From Arthrobacter sp. OVS8 (GTDB lineage: Bacteria; Actinomycetota; Actinomycetes; Actinomycetales; Micrococcaceae): a stretch of 64,000 nt of DNA. The stretch covers positions 2,790,001 to 2,854,000 of the forward strand of contig CP116670.1 of the NCBI GenBank assembly GCA_028370155.1. The letters are read 5' to 3'. Numbering within the stretch: the first letter of the stretch is position 1; each line of letters begins with the position of its first letter. Below, one piece after another: positions 8,975-19,465 of the stretch. Below the pieces are notes generated by a model that was not told where the DNA came from, ran no database searches, and worked only from the letters and a program-made list of their open reading frames with translations. A program made the translations under genes and the position numbers.

Positions 8975-10420
8975 CACCCATCGACGCAACCCCAAGCCGC
9001 GCCGGAACATCGAACTGGTCCTCCTGGTGCTGGCCCTCTCTGTCGGCATCGGCGCGAATGCCCTCGTGGGCGTGGACCAGCAGAAGGCGTTCGACGCCGA
9101 TTTCTGGTTCCAGTCGAGCCTGCTCGCCGCAGCGGCCCTGGCCTTCCACCTCGTCCTGCGTTTCCGGGCGAAATATGCCGATCCGGTAATACTTCCGCTG
9201 GTGGTGGCCCTCAATGGACTCGGCCTGGCCATGATCCACCGGCTGGACCGCGTCGGCGAAGACACGGGCAACAACCAGCTGCGGTGGACCCTGGTCGCGA
9301 TGGCTGTCTCAATTGCCGTGATCTGGTTCCTCAAGGACCACCGGGTCCTTCGCCGCTTCACCTACATCTCCCTGGCGGTCAGCGCCGTCCTTCTGATCCT
9401 GCCGCTGGTTCCCGGCATATCGGCCGGAGAGATCCTCGGGGCGCGGGTGTGGATCAAGTTCGGCTCCATGACCTTCCAGCCCGGCGAGATCGCCAAGATC
9501 ACGCTCGCCATATTCTTCGCCGGGTATCTTTCCTCCAACCGGGATCTCATCCTGCTGGCCGGGCGGAAAGTCGGCCCCATCCAGTTCCCCGGTTCAAGGA
9601 CATGGGCCCCATGATCGCCGCCTGGCTGGTGAGCATCGGCGTCCTGATTTTCCAGCGTGACCTTGGCTCCTCGATCCTGTTCTTCGGTCTCTTCCTCGTC
9701 ATGATCTACGTGGCCACGAGCCGCATCAGCTGGGTGATCATCGGCGTCGGGCTCATTGCGGTCGGCGGATTCATCGCCTCCCGCGTTTTCTCTCACGTCG
9801 CGCTGCGGATTGACGGCTGGCTCAACGCGTTCACCGACGAGGTCTACGGACGGGAGTTCGGCGGCAGCCTGCAGATCGTGGAAGGCCTGTTCGGCATGGC
9901 CAACGGCGGACTGGTGGGCACCGGCCTCGGTCAAGGACGCCCCAACCTGGTTCCGTTCGCCAACAGCGACATGATTATTGCCTCCTTCGGTGAGGAACTG
10001 GGCCTGATCGGGTTGTTCGCGATCGTCCTGATGTACCTGCTGCTCTTCACCCGGGGCTTCCGCGCAGCACTCGGCACCCGGGACGCCTTCGGGAAGCTGC
10101 TGGCCACCGGGCTCTCGTTTGCCATCGCGCTGCAGTGCTTCGTCGTGATCGGCGGCGTCACCCGGCTCATTCCGCTCACAGGCCTCACCACCCCATTTCT
10201 CGCGGCCGGCGGCTCATCGCTGCTGGCCAACTGGATCATCGTCGGACTGCTGCTGATGATTTCGCACACGGCCCGCGGCCCGGTGGACACCACCCCGCTG
10301 GCTCCGGGCGAAGAACCCGACGGACAGAAAGTAACTCCTGCCATGCCTTCGAAGCCGGCCGCCCTTCCCGGAAGTGGACGGAAGAATCCGGACGCTCCCA
10401 CCGAGGCGGTGAAGCTGTGA
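8971..10420 (+). CDS. rodA: RodA/FtsW-family SEDS peptidoglycan glycosyltransferase (two frameshifts)
   Basis: A SEDS polytopic membrane protein that polymerises glycan strands with its partner PBP. Conserved stretches include GARVWIKFGSMTFQPGEIAKI, FQRDLGSSILFFGLFLVMIY, FANSDMIIASFGEELGLIG and GGVTRLIPLTGLTTPFLAAGGSSLLANW. The GTG at 8971 overlaps the pstP stop. One C is missing in the C-run near 8990 (restoring it gives ATPKPRRNIELVLLVL) and another near 9592 (restoring PRFKDMGPM). It lies directly before pbpA, and the two products act as a pair. RodA rather than FtsW is inferred from operon order. Confidence 0.93.
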
Positions 10421-11873
10421 ACCAGGCCATTCGCAACTCCTGGATCGCCGCGATCGCCATGTTCGTGCTGATCTTCGGCGCCCTGAGCTACGTGCAGGTG
10501 ATCGGTGCGGACGATCTCGAAGCCAACGCCTGGAACAAGCGCACCCTCCTGCAGAACTACTGCAATGACCGGGGCGCGATCATCGTCGGCGGCAAACCGG
10601 TGGCGGAGTCCGTGCCTGCCGCGGAGACCTGCATGTTCCAGCGCACCTACACGCAGCCGGAGCCGTATGCGGGGATCACCGGCTACTTCTCCAGAAGCTT
10701 CGGAGCGACCGGGCTGGAGAGCACGATGTCCGAGGAGCTGGCGGGCAGCTCGGACCAGCAGTTCCTGGACCGGATCGGTCAGCTCTTCCTGGGGAACCAG
10801 CCCAAGGGAGCCTCCGTGGAGCTCACGCTCGATCCCGAGATCCAGAAGCTCGCGTTCGACCTCATCCCGGACGGCCAGCGCGGATCGATCGTGGTGACCA
10901 ATCCGAAGACCGGCGAGATCATCGCCATGGTGTCCAAACCCTCCTATGACCCCAACCTGATCGCCACCCATGACCCGGTGGCCGAGGCCGCCAACTTCGC
11001 CGAGCTGAACAAGGTGCCCGGGATCAACCTGAACCAGAACGTCAGCGGACCCACCGGGGAGTTACTGGCACCGGGATCCGTCTTCAAGATCATCGACACG
11101 TCCGCGGCGCTCAAATCGGGGAAGTACAACAAGGACAGCATTCTGCCCAACCCGGCGGAAATGTCGTTCCCGGGCATCGACTACACGCTGCCCAATTACG
11201 CCGGCGGCAACTGCTATACCCGCGATACCGCGACTTTTGCCTTCGCGCTGCAGCAGTCCTGCAACACGCCGTTCGCCAGCATCGCCCTGGACCTGAACCA
11301 GCAGGCCATTGCGGACGAGGCGGAGAAGTTCGGGTTTGGGCAGGACTTCGGCGACCAGCTGAAGCTGGACTCCGCCCCGAGTTTCTTCCCGGACGAAGAG
11401 CTGGATGACGCCAGCCTGGCGCAGTCCTCGATCGGCCAGCGCGACGTCCGCGCCACGCCGCTCCAGATCAACCAGATGACAGCCGCGATCGCCAATGACG
11501 GGGTGCAGATGCAGCCGAGCCTGATCAAGGCCGTGCGCTCCCGGACCTGCGTCCGATCAGCGAGCCGGAACCCCAGGTCCTGCGGACCTCCACAACGCCG
11601 GAGATCGCCCGGCAGATCAACGAGTGGATGGTCAGCGTCGTCAGTGAAGGCATCGGCCGCGGCGCGGCCGTGCCGGGCGTCCCGGTGGCCGGCAAGACCG
11701 GCACCGCGGAGCTCGGCAACGGCCTGAACAACTCATGGTTTACCGGGTTCGCCCCGGCGAATGACCCGCAGGTGGCTGTGACTATCGTCATGGAGGGCGT
11801 AGACATCACCACCGGCGCACAGCTAACCAGTCCGAATGCGAAGAAGATTTTTGAGGCGGTGTTGAATAAGTGA
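10417..11873 (+). CDS. pbpA: PbpA: class B penicillin-binding protein, transpeptidase (one frameshift)
   Basis: About 485 residues: a short cytoplasmic lead, an N-terminal membrane anchor ([22 protein letters not shown]), a dimerisation segment and a transpeptidase domain. The active-site motifs are present: SxxK as SVFK in [11 protein letters not shown], SxN as SCN in QQSCNTPFA, and KTG in VAGKTGTAE. It crosslinks peptidoglycan outside the membrane with RodA. One base is missing near 11537, and the frame resumes with [18 protein letters not shown]. The GTG start overlaps the rodA stop and the TGA overlaps the pknA start. Confidence 0.94.
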
Positions 11874-13696
11874 GGCCTTCATCAGGAATCACCCTCGGCG
11901 GCAGATTCCAGCTGACCACGCGCATTGCGATCGGCGGCATGGGAGAAGTCTGGAAAGCCAAAGACCTGATCCTTGGCCGCATCGTCGCCATTAAGGTGCT
12001 CAAGGAGGAGTACACGGGCGACCCCGGCTTCCTCCAGCGGTTCCGCGCCGAGGCACGCCACACCGCGCTCCTCAACCACGTGGGCATCGCCAACGTCTTC
12101 GACTACGGCGAGGAAGAAGGTTCCGCCTACCTGGTCATGGAGCTGGTCCCGGGCCAGCCGCTGAGCAGCATCATCGAACACGAACAGGTGCTGTCCCCGG
12201 ACCGTACCCTGTCCATGATCGCCCAGACGGCGCGCGCCCTCTCGGTCGCCCATGCGCAGGGCCTCGTCCACCGCGACATCAAACCCGGCAACCTCCTGAT
12301 CACCCCGGACGGCCGCGTCAAGGTCACGGACTTCGGCATCGCCCGCCTGGCCGACCAGGTCCCGCTGACCCAGACCGGCCAGGTGATGGGCACGGCCCAG
12401 TACCTGGCTCCGGAACAGGCCACCGGCCAGCTGGCCACCGGCGCCTCGGACATCTACGCCCTCGGCGTGATCGGCTATGAGTGCCTCACCGGGCACCGCC
12501 CGTTCTCCGGCGAATCCCAGATCGCCATCGCGCTGGCCCAGGTCAATGATGCCCCGCCGCCGCTGCCGGAAACCCTGCCGAAGCCGGTCCGCGCCCTGCT
12601 GATGTCCATGCTGGCGAAGGATCCCAAGAACCGCCCGGCCGACGCCCTCAAACTGTCCGAGGCCGCCGAGGCCATCCGCAACGGTGACATCGCCGCAGCG
12701 CACGCCGCCGTTCCGGGCATGCTGCTCTTTGAGCAGGCAACCGGCCCCATCACGGCACCGGTGGACGTTCCGACGGCCGCGACAGGTGTCATTGGCGGGG
12801 CAGACCGGACGACGTCGGCCACCTCCGCTTTGCCGGTGGTGGGAGCCGCCGGCGCGGGCGCGGCGGCAGGGCTGGCTGCCGGAACAGCCGCCGCCAGCGC
12901 GTACGGGGCACGCAACACGCTGTCCCGGGCCGACGCCCTCGCCGCGGAACGCGATTGGGAGCAGGAAGACGACGGCGACTACGACGAGCCGGCTGAAGAG
13001 CCCGAAAAGCGCGGCCGCAGCCCCTGGACCTGGCCTCTGATCGCACTGATCCTGCTGGTGCTGTTCTCGTTGGTGGGTATTGTGCTGACGCAGGCCGGAA
13101 TCCTGTTCCCCGAAACGCCTGCCAGCAGCAGCAGCGCCGTGACCACCAGCGCGAAGCCGACCACCACCAAGGCCTCTCCCACCTCGAGCAGCCCCAGTCC
13201 CACCACCACCTCCGCGACGCCGACCCAGTCCACCCCGGCCGCGATCAACCTGATTCCGGAGGAGTACCTGGGCAAGCAGTACAACGACGTCCGCAGCGCG
13301 CTGATCGGCCTGGGGCTGACTGTCGACGGCGCCGAGGTCTTCAACGACGCCGCTCCCGGAACCGTCGTCGACATCAACCCGTCCGGGCAGGTTCAGCCGG
13401 GCGACACGATCACCGTGAGCTACTCCAAGGGCCCGGAAACCCAGGAACCGGAAACGGTACCCGTACCGACGTTGCAGTCCGGAGACAGCGAAAAAGCCGT
13501 CCAGAAGGCCATTGAGGATGCGGGCCTGCGCTGGGCCAAGGGCGCCGACGTCGATCCGGCGAATGGCGAGGAGCCCGGCACGTTCGTCAGCTCCGAGCCC
13601 CCTTCCGGAAGCCCGGTGCCCGCCGGCTCCCTCGTCACCTACCACCTGGCCAAGGCCCCCGCCGCGGAATCCAGCCCGAGCCCAACGGGAACGTAG
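11870..13696 (+). CDS. pknA: PknA: transmembrane Ser/Thr kinase with two PASTA domains
   Basis: 608 residues, uninterrupted. The kinase domain begins at about residue 9 ([19 protein letters not shown]), with the ATP-binding Lys in VAIKVL, the catalytic [10 protein letters not shown] near 134 and DFGIARL near 154. An Ala-rich linker, one membrane helix (about 384-409), a Ser/Thr/Pro stalk and two PASTA repeats (about 457-600) follow. PASTA domains bind muropeptides or lipid II, so this kinase can sense the wall. Mycobacterial PknA lacks PASTA repeats, whereas this protein has them. The GTG start overlaps the pbpA stop. Confidence 0.94.
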   Translation: MRPSSGITLGGRFQLTTRIAIGGMGEVWKAKDLILGRIVAIKVLKEEYTGDPGFLQRFRAEARHTALLNHVGIANVFDYGEEEGSAYLVMELVPGQPLSSIIEHEQVLSPDRTLSMIAQTARALSVAHAQGLVHRDIKPGNLLITPDGRVKVTDFGIARLADQVPLTQTGQVMGTAQYLAPEQATGQLATGASDIYALGVIGYECLTGHRPFSGESQIAIALAQVNDAPPPLPETLPKPVRALLMSMLAKDPKNRPADALKLSEAAEAIRNGDIAAAHAAVPGMLLFEQATGPITAPVDVPTAATGVIGGADRTTSATSALPVVGAAGAGAAAGLAAGTAAASAYGARNTLSRADALAAERDWEQEDDGDYDEPAEEPEKRGRSPWTWPLIALILLVLFSLVGIVLTQAGILFPETPASSSSAVTTSAKPTTTKASPTSSSPSPTTTSATPTQSTPAAINLIPEEYLGKQYNDVRSALIGLGLTVDGAEVFNDAAPGTVVDINPSGQVQPGDTITVSYSKGPETQEPETVPVPTLQSGDSEKAVQKAIEDAGLRWAKGADVDPANGEEPGTFVSSEPPSGSPVPAGSLVTYHLAKAPAAESSPSPTGT

Positions 13697-13750
13697 CCCA
13701 CCGTGCCCAATTCACCCCGCACCCCATCGCACCGGGAGGACCGCGGCCCC

Positions 13751-15665
13751 GTGAACACCCAGCGCGTCCTCAGCGGGCGCTATGAGCTGGGTGAACTGAT
13801 CGGACGCGGCGGAATGGCCGACGTCTTCCGCGGCCTGGACACACGCCTCGGACGCACCGTGGCCGTCAAACTGCTGCGCCCGGACCTGGCCAGGGACCCC
13901 AGTTCCAGGCAAGGTTCAAGCGGGAGGCGCAGGCGGTGGCCGCCCTGAACCATCCCTCGATCGTTGCCATCTATGACACGGGGGACCACGCCGTCCCCGG
14001 GGACCATGAAGACACCGTCCGGGTGCCGTATATCGTCATGGAATTCGTCTCCGGGAAAACAATCCGGGACATGATCAGGGCCAAAGACGTCAGCATCGAC
14101 CAGGCGATCGACTTCACGCTGGGGGTGCTCGCCGCCCTCGACTACAGCCACAAAGCCGGGATTGTGCACCGCGACATCAAACCGGCCAACGTGATGTTCT
14201 GCCCTGAATCCAACAGCGTGAAGGTCATGGACTTCGGGATTGCCCGTGCCATGGCGGATTCCGCCGCGACCATGACCCAGACGCAGGCCGTGGTGGGGAC
14301 CGCCCAATACCTCTCGCCGGAACAGGCCCGCGGCGAGACCGTCGACGCCCGGAGCGATCTCTACTCCGCAGGGTGCCTGCTCTACGAAATGCTCGCGGGC
14401 AGACCCCGTTCATCGGCGACAGCCCCGTTTCCGTTGCGTACCAGCACGTGCGCGAGATCCCGGAACTGGCGAGCAGCCTGAACCCGGATGTCTCCGAGGC
14501 ACTGGACAGCGTGCTGATGAAGGCCCTGCAAAAGAACCGTGCGGACCGCTTCCAGGACGCCGCAGCATTCCGCCGTGCCCTCCGGGCCGCGCGAAGCGGA
14601 GTCGGAGTGGTCCCCCGGCGGCCAGCGAAGCGGCGACCGACCCCAGGACACGGTTCCGACGCCGGACACCGCCCCGACTGCGGCCTTCTCGGTCACCGGC
14701 GCCAAGTTCCTCGACGAGAATCCCACCGGCCGGCTGCGTCCCACCCTGGAGGCCCCGGACGATGATGACAACGCGCTGACGGCGCAGGGCAACGTCTACG
14801 GTGCCGAGGATACCGGCAGCCTTCCGCTGGTCCTGCCGCCCGAGCGGGAGGACACACCGCGCCAGAAGTCCCGCCGTCGAACGTGGATTGCCACATTGGT
14901 GATCCTCACCGTCCTGGTGTTGGCAGGAGGCGGTCTGTGGCTATACAACATGATGAACCAGGCGCCGCCGCCCGTGGCCAAGGTCCTGGTGCCGTCGGTG
15001 ACGTCGCTGTCCGAGACTGAAGCGCTCCAGAGGCTCTACAACGCGGGGCTCAAACCGCAGCTCAGCCGGCTGCAGCACGAGACCATCGCCAAGGGCATGG
15101 CCGTGGGCACAGTGCCGGCCGAGGGAGTTCGCTGGACCCCAACTCGGACATCACACTCAATATTTCCGAAGGCCCCAGCGTTATCACCATTCCCGCGGAC
15201 CTGCCCGGGCGCACGGAGGCGGCCGCCCGCGATGTGTTGCGCCAGAAAGGGCTCGCCGGCGCACCGGGGACCACCATGGCCAACAGCCCCACGGTGCCCG
15301 CCGGCATCGTGATCACCACCAAACCGGCGCCGGGGCAGAACGTAGCGCCGGGCAGCACGGTGGAAATAATTGTGTCCACCGGCAAGGTGGCTGTTCCGCA
15401 GCTGGTTGGCCTCCCGCGCGCCGACGCCGAGGCCGCGCTGAAGGCTCTAGGCCTGGGCATGAATGCCACGGAGGTCGAGAACTCACAGGTGGAACCGGGA
15501 AAGGTCACCGGACAGGCTGACGCCGCGGAGGCGCTCGTGGAACAGGGCAAAACGATCGCCGTGACAGTTGCCAAGGCTCCGGCGCCCCCGCCGTCCCCGA
15601 GCCCCACTCCGACCCCGACGCCGACGTCCACCCGGGGCGACAACGACCGCGACCGCGACGAATAG
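13751..15665 (+). CDS. pknB: PknB: PASTA Ser/Thr kinase (five apparent frameshifts)
   Basis: The kinase domain starts [25 protein letters not shown], with [30 protein letters not shown] and [14 protein letters not shown] membrane helix ([21 protein letters not shown]) and three PASTA repeats ([57 protein letters not shown]) follow, with a Pro/Thr/Ser tail. Single bases are missing near 13899, 14399, 14610, 14645 and 15124; restoring them gives one reading frame. The GTG at 13751 is chosen because GGGAGGA lies 10 nt upstream; the in-frame GTG at 13703 has none. It is the last gene of the operon and the central regulator of growth and division. Confidence 0.93.
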
Positions 15666-15688
15666 GCTTTCCCCGGCTGACGTTCCCG

Positions 15689-16329
15689 CTAGTGCTTGAT
15701 GAGCGGGCTCAGCGCAGAGGCGCGTTGCGCTGCGCCGGCCATGCCGAGGGACTCGAGCCAGTTGCCGAGCATCTGGTAGCCGCCTTCGGTGAGCACCGAC
15801 TCCGGGTGGAACTGAACCCCGCAAAGCGGCGCGGTGCGGTGCTGGAGTCCCATGACAACTCCGCTCGCCGTCTCCGCAGTGATCTCCAGGACCTCCGGAA
15901 TGCTCTCCCGGACGGCCGCGAGGGAATGGTAGCGGGTCGCCGTGAAGGGGGACGGAAGCCCGGTAAACACACTGCCGCCGCGGTGCTCCACGAGGGACGT
16001 CTTGCCGTGCATGAGCTCGGGCGCGTGCGTGACTTTTCCGCCGTAGGCCTCGGCCAGTGCCTGGTGGCCCAGGCAGACACCCAACATCGGTTTGTTATGG
16101 CTGCCGCACCACTTGATCAGCTCGATGCAGACCCCGCCCCGGCGGGGTTTCCGGGACCCGGAGAAATGAGGACGCCGTCGCGCGCTTCCGCGAGCTCGAT
16201 CGCCTCGGCCAGGGTGACGTCGTCGTTGCGGACCACAGTGGTCTCCGCGCCGAGTTCCTGGAGATATCCCACCAGGGTGTACACAAAGCTGTCGTAGTTG
16301 TCGACGACGAGGATTTTGGTTGTGCTCAT
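15689..16329 (-). CDS. pabA: Glutamine amidotransferase, anthranilate/aminodeoxychorismate synthase component II (one frameshift)
   Basis: Class I amidotransferase fold: TKILVVDNYDSFVYTLVGYLQELGAE, oxyanion region SPGPGNP, nucleophile Cys in MLGVCLGHQALAEAYGG, and catalytic His/Glu in GVQFHPESVLTEGG. It supplies ammonia from glutamine to the chorismate-binding partner for p-aminobenzoate or tryptophan synthesis. Which partner it serves cannot be told from the sequence. One G is missing in the G-run near 16137 (restored: GAGVCIELIKWCG). The ATG at 16329 overlaps the stop of the small membrane gene upstream. This location next to pknB is usual in Actinobacteria. Confidence 0.92.
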
Positions 16330-16493
16330 GGCCTTGCTGAACCAATCGTTGAATCAGTGAACTGGGTGAATTGTGCCATCCAGGGAAAAAGGAACTGAAC
16401 CATCAATACCAGCACGCCGGCGGCCAACACCAGCGCGGTGGCAATGCGAAGCCACAAGGGACCGGGCAAATGCCGGAAGATCCAGGCATACAC
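16326..16493 (-). CDS. 55-aa single-pass membrane peptide between sortase and pabA
   Basis: A short frame starting GTG at 16493 (VYAWIFRHLPGPLWLRIATA) and ending in TGA at 16326-16328, overlapping the pabA ATG by 4 nt. It starts 3 nt after the sortase stop. A hydrophobic stretch (LWLRIATALVLAAGVLVLM, then VQFLFPWM) spans the membrane once and a polar tail follows. Tight coupling to both neighbours and the membrane profile support a real gene. I recognise no named family; a small accessory to the sortase is one guess. Confidence 0.75.
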   Translation of the reverse strand: MYAWIFRHLPGPLWLRIATALVLAAGVLVLMVQFLFPWMAQFTQFTDSTIGSARP

Positions 16494-16496
16494 GGC

Positions 16497-17257
16497 TCAG
16501 CCCTCCCCGGCGGCGCGCTGGACCTGGCCGGCGATCTCAGGCGGGGGCCCGCCGACGCCGGTTGCCAGTATTCCAGCAGCGAGTAGGCGATGATCCGTTC
16601 CTGGGAGCCGAACCGCGGATTGCAGCTGGTCATCGTGAGGTAGCGCTCTGTGGGGGTGGCCGCCTGTTGCGTCGGCACCGGAAGCAGGACGTCCGTCCTG
16701 GCGGGAAGGACAACTTCGCTGTTCCGGAAGCTGTACACGTAAAAGCCGTCGCGCGTCTGGATGTAGATCCGGTCCCCGGGGACCAGGGCGTCGATGTTGT
16801 CCAGAACCGCTCCATGGGTCTGCCGGTGGCCTGCCACCGCCACGTTGCCCACGGCGCCCGGCATGGCGGTTCCCTGGTAATGCCCCAGACCGAGTGAGTC
16901 CAGCACCGCCGGCGTGGTTCCCTGGACCAGGGGCCGGGTGTAGTCCGCACCGAACCTCGGAACATAGACAATGCCGATGGTCGAGCCCGCATCGGGTTCC
17001 GCGGCTACCACCGGCAAACCGTGGTCGACATCGGATGAGCGGACGGGCGCAACCGGGAGGCCGCTGGCGAACTCAGTGATGGCGGCACGCTGCCGGGCAT
17101 CGGCTGCCAGGTTGGTCCACCACAGCTGCCAGGCGATGAACAGGAGCACGATCACCCCGGCGGTGATGAGCAGCTCACCCAGAACCTGGAAGAGGCGGAA
17201 GGAAATTCCGCCTCGGCGGATCGACCCGGCAGCGGAGTTCTCCTGCAGCTGCAGCAC
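16497..17257 (-). CDS. srtE: Class E sortase (frameshift near the C-terminus)
   Basis: An N-terminal membrane helix (LGELLITAGVIVLLFIAWQLWW) anchors an extracellular sortase barrel. The catalytic residues are visible: His in NVAVAGHRQTHGA, Cys in YLTMTSCNPRFGSQERIIAYS and the Arg shortly after it. Class E sortases of high-GC Gram-positives attach proteins with LAxTG-like signals to the wall. One C is missing in the C-run near 16548; restoring it gives a short tail ending AAGEG and a TGA at 16497-16499. The ATG at 17257 is the start. The gene is followed by the small membrane peptide and pabA on one transcript. Confidence 0.92.
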
Positions 17258-17433
17258 GTGGCCTCTCCTCCCGGACGTTCGCGGCGGACACCACTGTGGC
17301 CTGAACTACAGCTAGAATTGGCTCCGAACAAGAACTCAACCATGACCATGAGCGCGCTGACCGCCGGTGGATTCCTTTCTTGCAGGATATCAAGCCAGGG
17401 TCCCGCTCCTGTTCCAGCCGTCTAGGAGGACCC

Positions 17434-17688
17434 GTGCCCGAGTCAAAGCGCCGCAAAGGGGCGAACCACGCAACGCCGCAGACTTCCGCCACGCAGGCCT
17501 ACAAACCCAACCCGGTCTGGTTCAAACCGGTGATGTTCGGTCTGATGATCATCGGCCTCCTGTGGATCATCACGTTCTACATCAGCGAAGGCACGCTTCC
17601 TGTCGCCGCCTGGGGATCCGGGAACATCATTGCCGGTTTTGGGATCGCCATCATCGGCTTCCTCATGACCACCCGCTGGCGTTCCTGA
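17434..17688 (+). CDS. crgA: CrgA cell-division membrane protein
   Basis: 84 residues with a basic soluble start (MPESKRRKGANHATPQTS) and two membrane helices (WFKPVMFGLMIIGLLWIITFYI and SGNIIAGFGIAIIGFLMTT) ending TRWRS, the CrgA/UPF0233 pattern. CrgA interacts with FtsZ, FtsI and PBPs at the septum in actinobacteria. The start is GTG at 17434, with an excellent TAGGAGGA site 5 nt upstream. It has the expected place near the pknB cluster and is followed by its own terminator. Confidence 0.95.
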   Translation: MPESKRRKGANHATPQTSATQAYKPNPVWFKPVMFGLMIIGLLWIITFYISEGTLPVAAWGSGNIIAGFGIAIIGFLMTTRWRS

Positions 17689-17706
17689 CATCCGCTGAAA
17701 CTGATG

Positions 17707-17738
17707 AAAGGCCGGTACACCGCGTGTGCCGGCCTTTT
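17707..17738 (+). terminator. Rho-independent terminator after crgA
   Basis: AAAGGCCGG-T-ACAC, loop CGC, then GTGT-G-CCGGCCTTT and one more T: a 13-bp stem with a single internal mismatch. It lies 18 bp after the crgA stop. Confidence 0.9.
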
Positions 17739-17807
17739 GCGTTAACTTGCGGCCCTGAGGGGCCGATAATGCAGGGACAAAGAACCAATGCGAGCGAAGG
17801 AACCCAG

Positions 17808-18413
17808 ATGGATCCGGCAGTAACCGGTGCGGTAATCGGAGACGACGGCCTGGCCCGGCCGCCGTGGGCGGCGGTGGATCCGATGCTGCGCGAGTACTAC
17901 GACACCGAGTGGGGGCTGCCGGTCCGCGATGAGCAGGGCCTGTACGAGCGCATCAGTCTCGAGGCCTTCCAGGCGGGCCTGTCCTGGGCCACCATTTTGC
18001 GGAAGCGGCCGGCGTTCCGCGCCGCTTTCCACGATTTCCATCCCGACACGGTGGCAGCGTACACCGACGCGGACGTTGAGCGTCTCCTCCTCGACGCCGG
18101 CATCGTCCGCAACCGGCTCAAGATCCGGGCTGCCATCACCAACGCCCAGGCCACCATTGCGTTGAGGGACGACGGCGGACTGGTGGACTTTGTCTGGGCC
18201 TTCCAGCCGGAGTCCACGCCCAGCCCGACCTCCCACGACGAGATCCCCACCAGTTCGGCGGAGTCGATTGCCTTGTCCAAGGCCCTGCGCAAAAAGGGTT
18301 TCGCGTTTGTTGGGCCCACCACGATGTTTGCCCTGATGGAAGCGATCGGCATGATCGACACGCACCTGCTCGACAGCCACCGGCGGGGCACGTCAGGCAT
18401 CTGGCCCCGCTGA
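17808..18413 (+). CDS. tag: DNA-3-methyladenine glycosylase I
   Basis: 201 residues with the Tag family pattern: REYYDTEWGLPVRDEQGLYERISLEAFQAGLSWATILRKR near the N-terminus, a KLRxKGFxFVGPTT-type segment (ALRKKGFAFVGPTTMFALMEAIG), and a final IDTHLLDSH. Tag removes 3-methyladenine from alkylated DNA. The usual zinc-binding Cys near the N-terminus of the E. coli enzyme is not obvious here. The ATG at 17808 follows GAAGGAACCC. The DnaA-box-rich gap begins shortly after its stop. Confidence 0.9.
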   Translation: MDPAVTGAVIGDDGLARPPWAAVDPMLREYYDTEWGLPVRDEQGLYERISLEAFQAGLSWATILRKRPAFRAAFHDFHPDTVAAYTDADVERLLLDAGIVRNRLKIRAAITNAQATIALRDDGGLVDFVWAFQPESTPSPTSHDEIPTSSAESIALSKALRKKGFAFVGPTTMFALMEAIGMIDTHLLDSHRRGTSGIWPR

Positions 18414-18459
18414 CGCCGCAGTGCTGTGCTGTGCCAAACTGTGCACAACTATGCCCATA

Positions 18460-18479
18460 GTTATCCACAGTGTGGATAA
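18460..18479. repeat. DnaA-box dyad, copy 1
   Basis: GTTATCCACAGTGTGGATAA: two exact DnaA boxes back to back, one base apart. The same 20-bp architecture recurs three more times in this gap. Confidence 0.8.
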
Positions 18480-18579
18480 TCCCCGCAGACAGCGACCCCC
18501 GCCGGCCCTGCTTTCCGCGCGTGCTGGCCCTTACCAGCGGATCCACCGGCCACTCTTCCGCGGAATTACACGACTGTGA

Positions 18580-18599
18580 GTTATTAACAGTGTGGATTC
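18580..18599. repeat. DnaA-box dyad, copy 2 (degenerate)
   Basis: GTTATTAACAGTGTGGATTC: same 10+1+9 layout as copy 1, with changes in both arms. Another exact box follows at 18602. Confidence 0.7.
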
Positions 18600-18828
18600 C
18601 CTGTGGATAAGCTTCCAGGCCGGTCACCAGTTCCGCCCATGCCGGCCGTAGCGCGCGATTTCCAGACAAATTCGCTCCGATGCTGCGCCACGGCCGGGTT
18701 ATCCACTTAACAACACCCCAGTACCCACAACTTATCCACAGGTGGGGATAACCCATCGAATCGCACGCTCTGGGCACACTTCTCAGGCCGTCTGGCGGCA
18801 ATTTCACCGGAAACACTTGGAGCGACAA

Positions 18829-18848
18829 GTTATTAACACTGTGAACAA
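18829..18848. repeat. DnaA-box dyad, copy 3 (degenerate)
   Basis: GTTATTAACACTGTGAACAA: same layout; the left arm is identical to copy 2. Confidence 0.65.
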
Positions 18849-19092
18849 CCCTGTTGAAATCAGATTTGAGCCCGGCGTCAGGATCGCCGCGGAGCTTGCA
18901 GCTCCGGCGCTTTCCCCACCGGCCGCCCCGCAGACGCTGCTTAGCAGCGCTTTCCGACCGGGGTTGTCCACTTAACCACAGGGTCGCCCACAGGAGTTTT
19001 CCACAATTGTGGAGATCCCTGGAGGCGCCAGCGCGAAATCGCCAGTTGTGGCCCTCAGATCAAGGACGCCATCATGAACTACAGGCGTGTAA

Positions 19093-19112
19093 GTTACCAA
19101 CAGTGTGGATAA
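19093..19112. repeat. DnaA-box dyad, copy 4
   Basis: GTTACCAACAGTGTGGATAA: the right arm is an exact DnaA box and the left arm is degenerate. A near box (TGTGGACAA) follows at 19117. Confidence 0.7.
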
Positions 19113-19465
19113 CGCCTGTGGACAACTTCCGGCCGGCCACGCGCATGGCTTCGCAGGAAGCCGAAGGAGCACGTCGGTCGCGGCGCAGGTGTAACACGTA
19201 CGGCACGACAGGCTGTGGATAACAGGACCTGGCTGTGGGAAACGGTTTCCAAAGACCCAGCAACTGGGCAGGAACGTCCCTTCGGAACGCTGCGAGGGCC
19301 CAGGGGCGGGGTGGGGTGCCCGCACGGAAGGGTCACGTGTCCAGAAACAGGAGAGGCCCCAAGGACCGGGGCACCGTGAGGGGTGGGCCGAAAGCCGAGC
19401 AGGTCCGGCGAAGGGCTGGGAGCTGCGTTGGGAGTGCCCCGGGGCGCCGTGGGAAGCTGGCCGGG

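Larger units (their letters stand above)
18460..19242. other. DnaA-box cluster in a 1-kb gene-free gap
   Basis: No gene is supportable from 18414 to 19465. The gap holds six exact 9-mers TTATCCACA or its complement (18461-18469, 18471-18479, 18602-18610, 18732-18740, 19104-19112, 19214-19222). Near matches include TTATCCACT at 18699, TGTGGATTC at 18591, TGTGGACAA at 19117 and TGTGGGAAA at 19234. The spacing between boxes is AT-richer than the surrounding genes. This exceeds the exact boxes I find around dnaA itself. A DnaA titration or regulatory locus, or part of the origin, is inferred; the adjacent genes (tag, rhomboid) have no need of such boxes. Confidence 0.75.

Noticed and set aside
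13703..15665. pknB as a decayed pseudogene
   Set aside because: All kinase motifs and three PASTA repeats are intact once single bases are restored, and the same error type affects unrelated essential genes.
18421..19465. A CRISPR array or transposon end in the tag-rhomboid gap
   Set aside because: The repeats are DnaA-box dyads at irregular spacing (120, 249 and 264 bp) without uniform spacers, and there are no cas or transposase genes.
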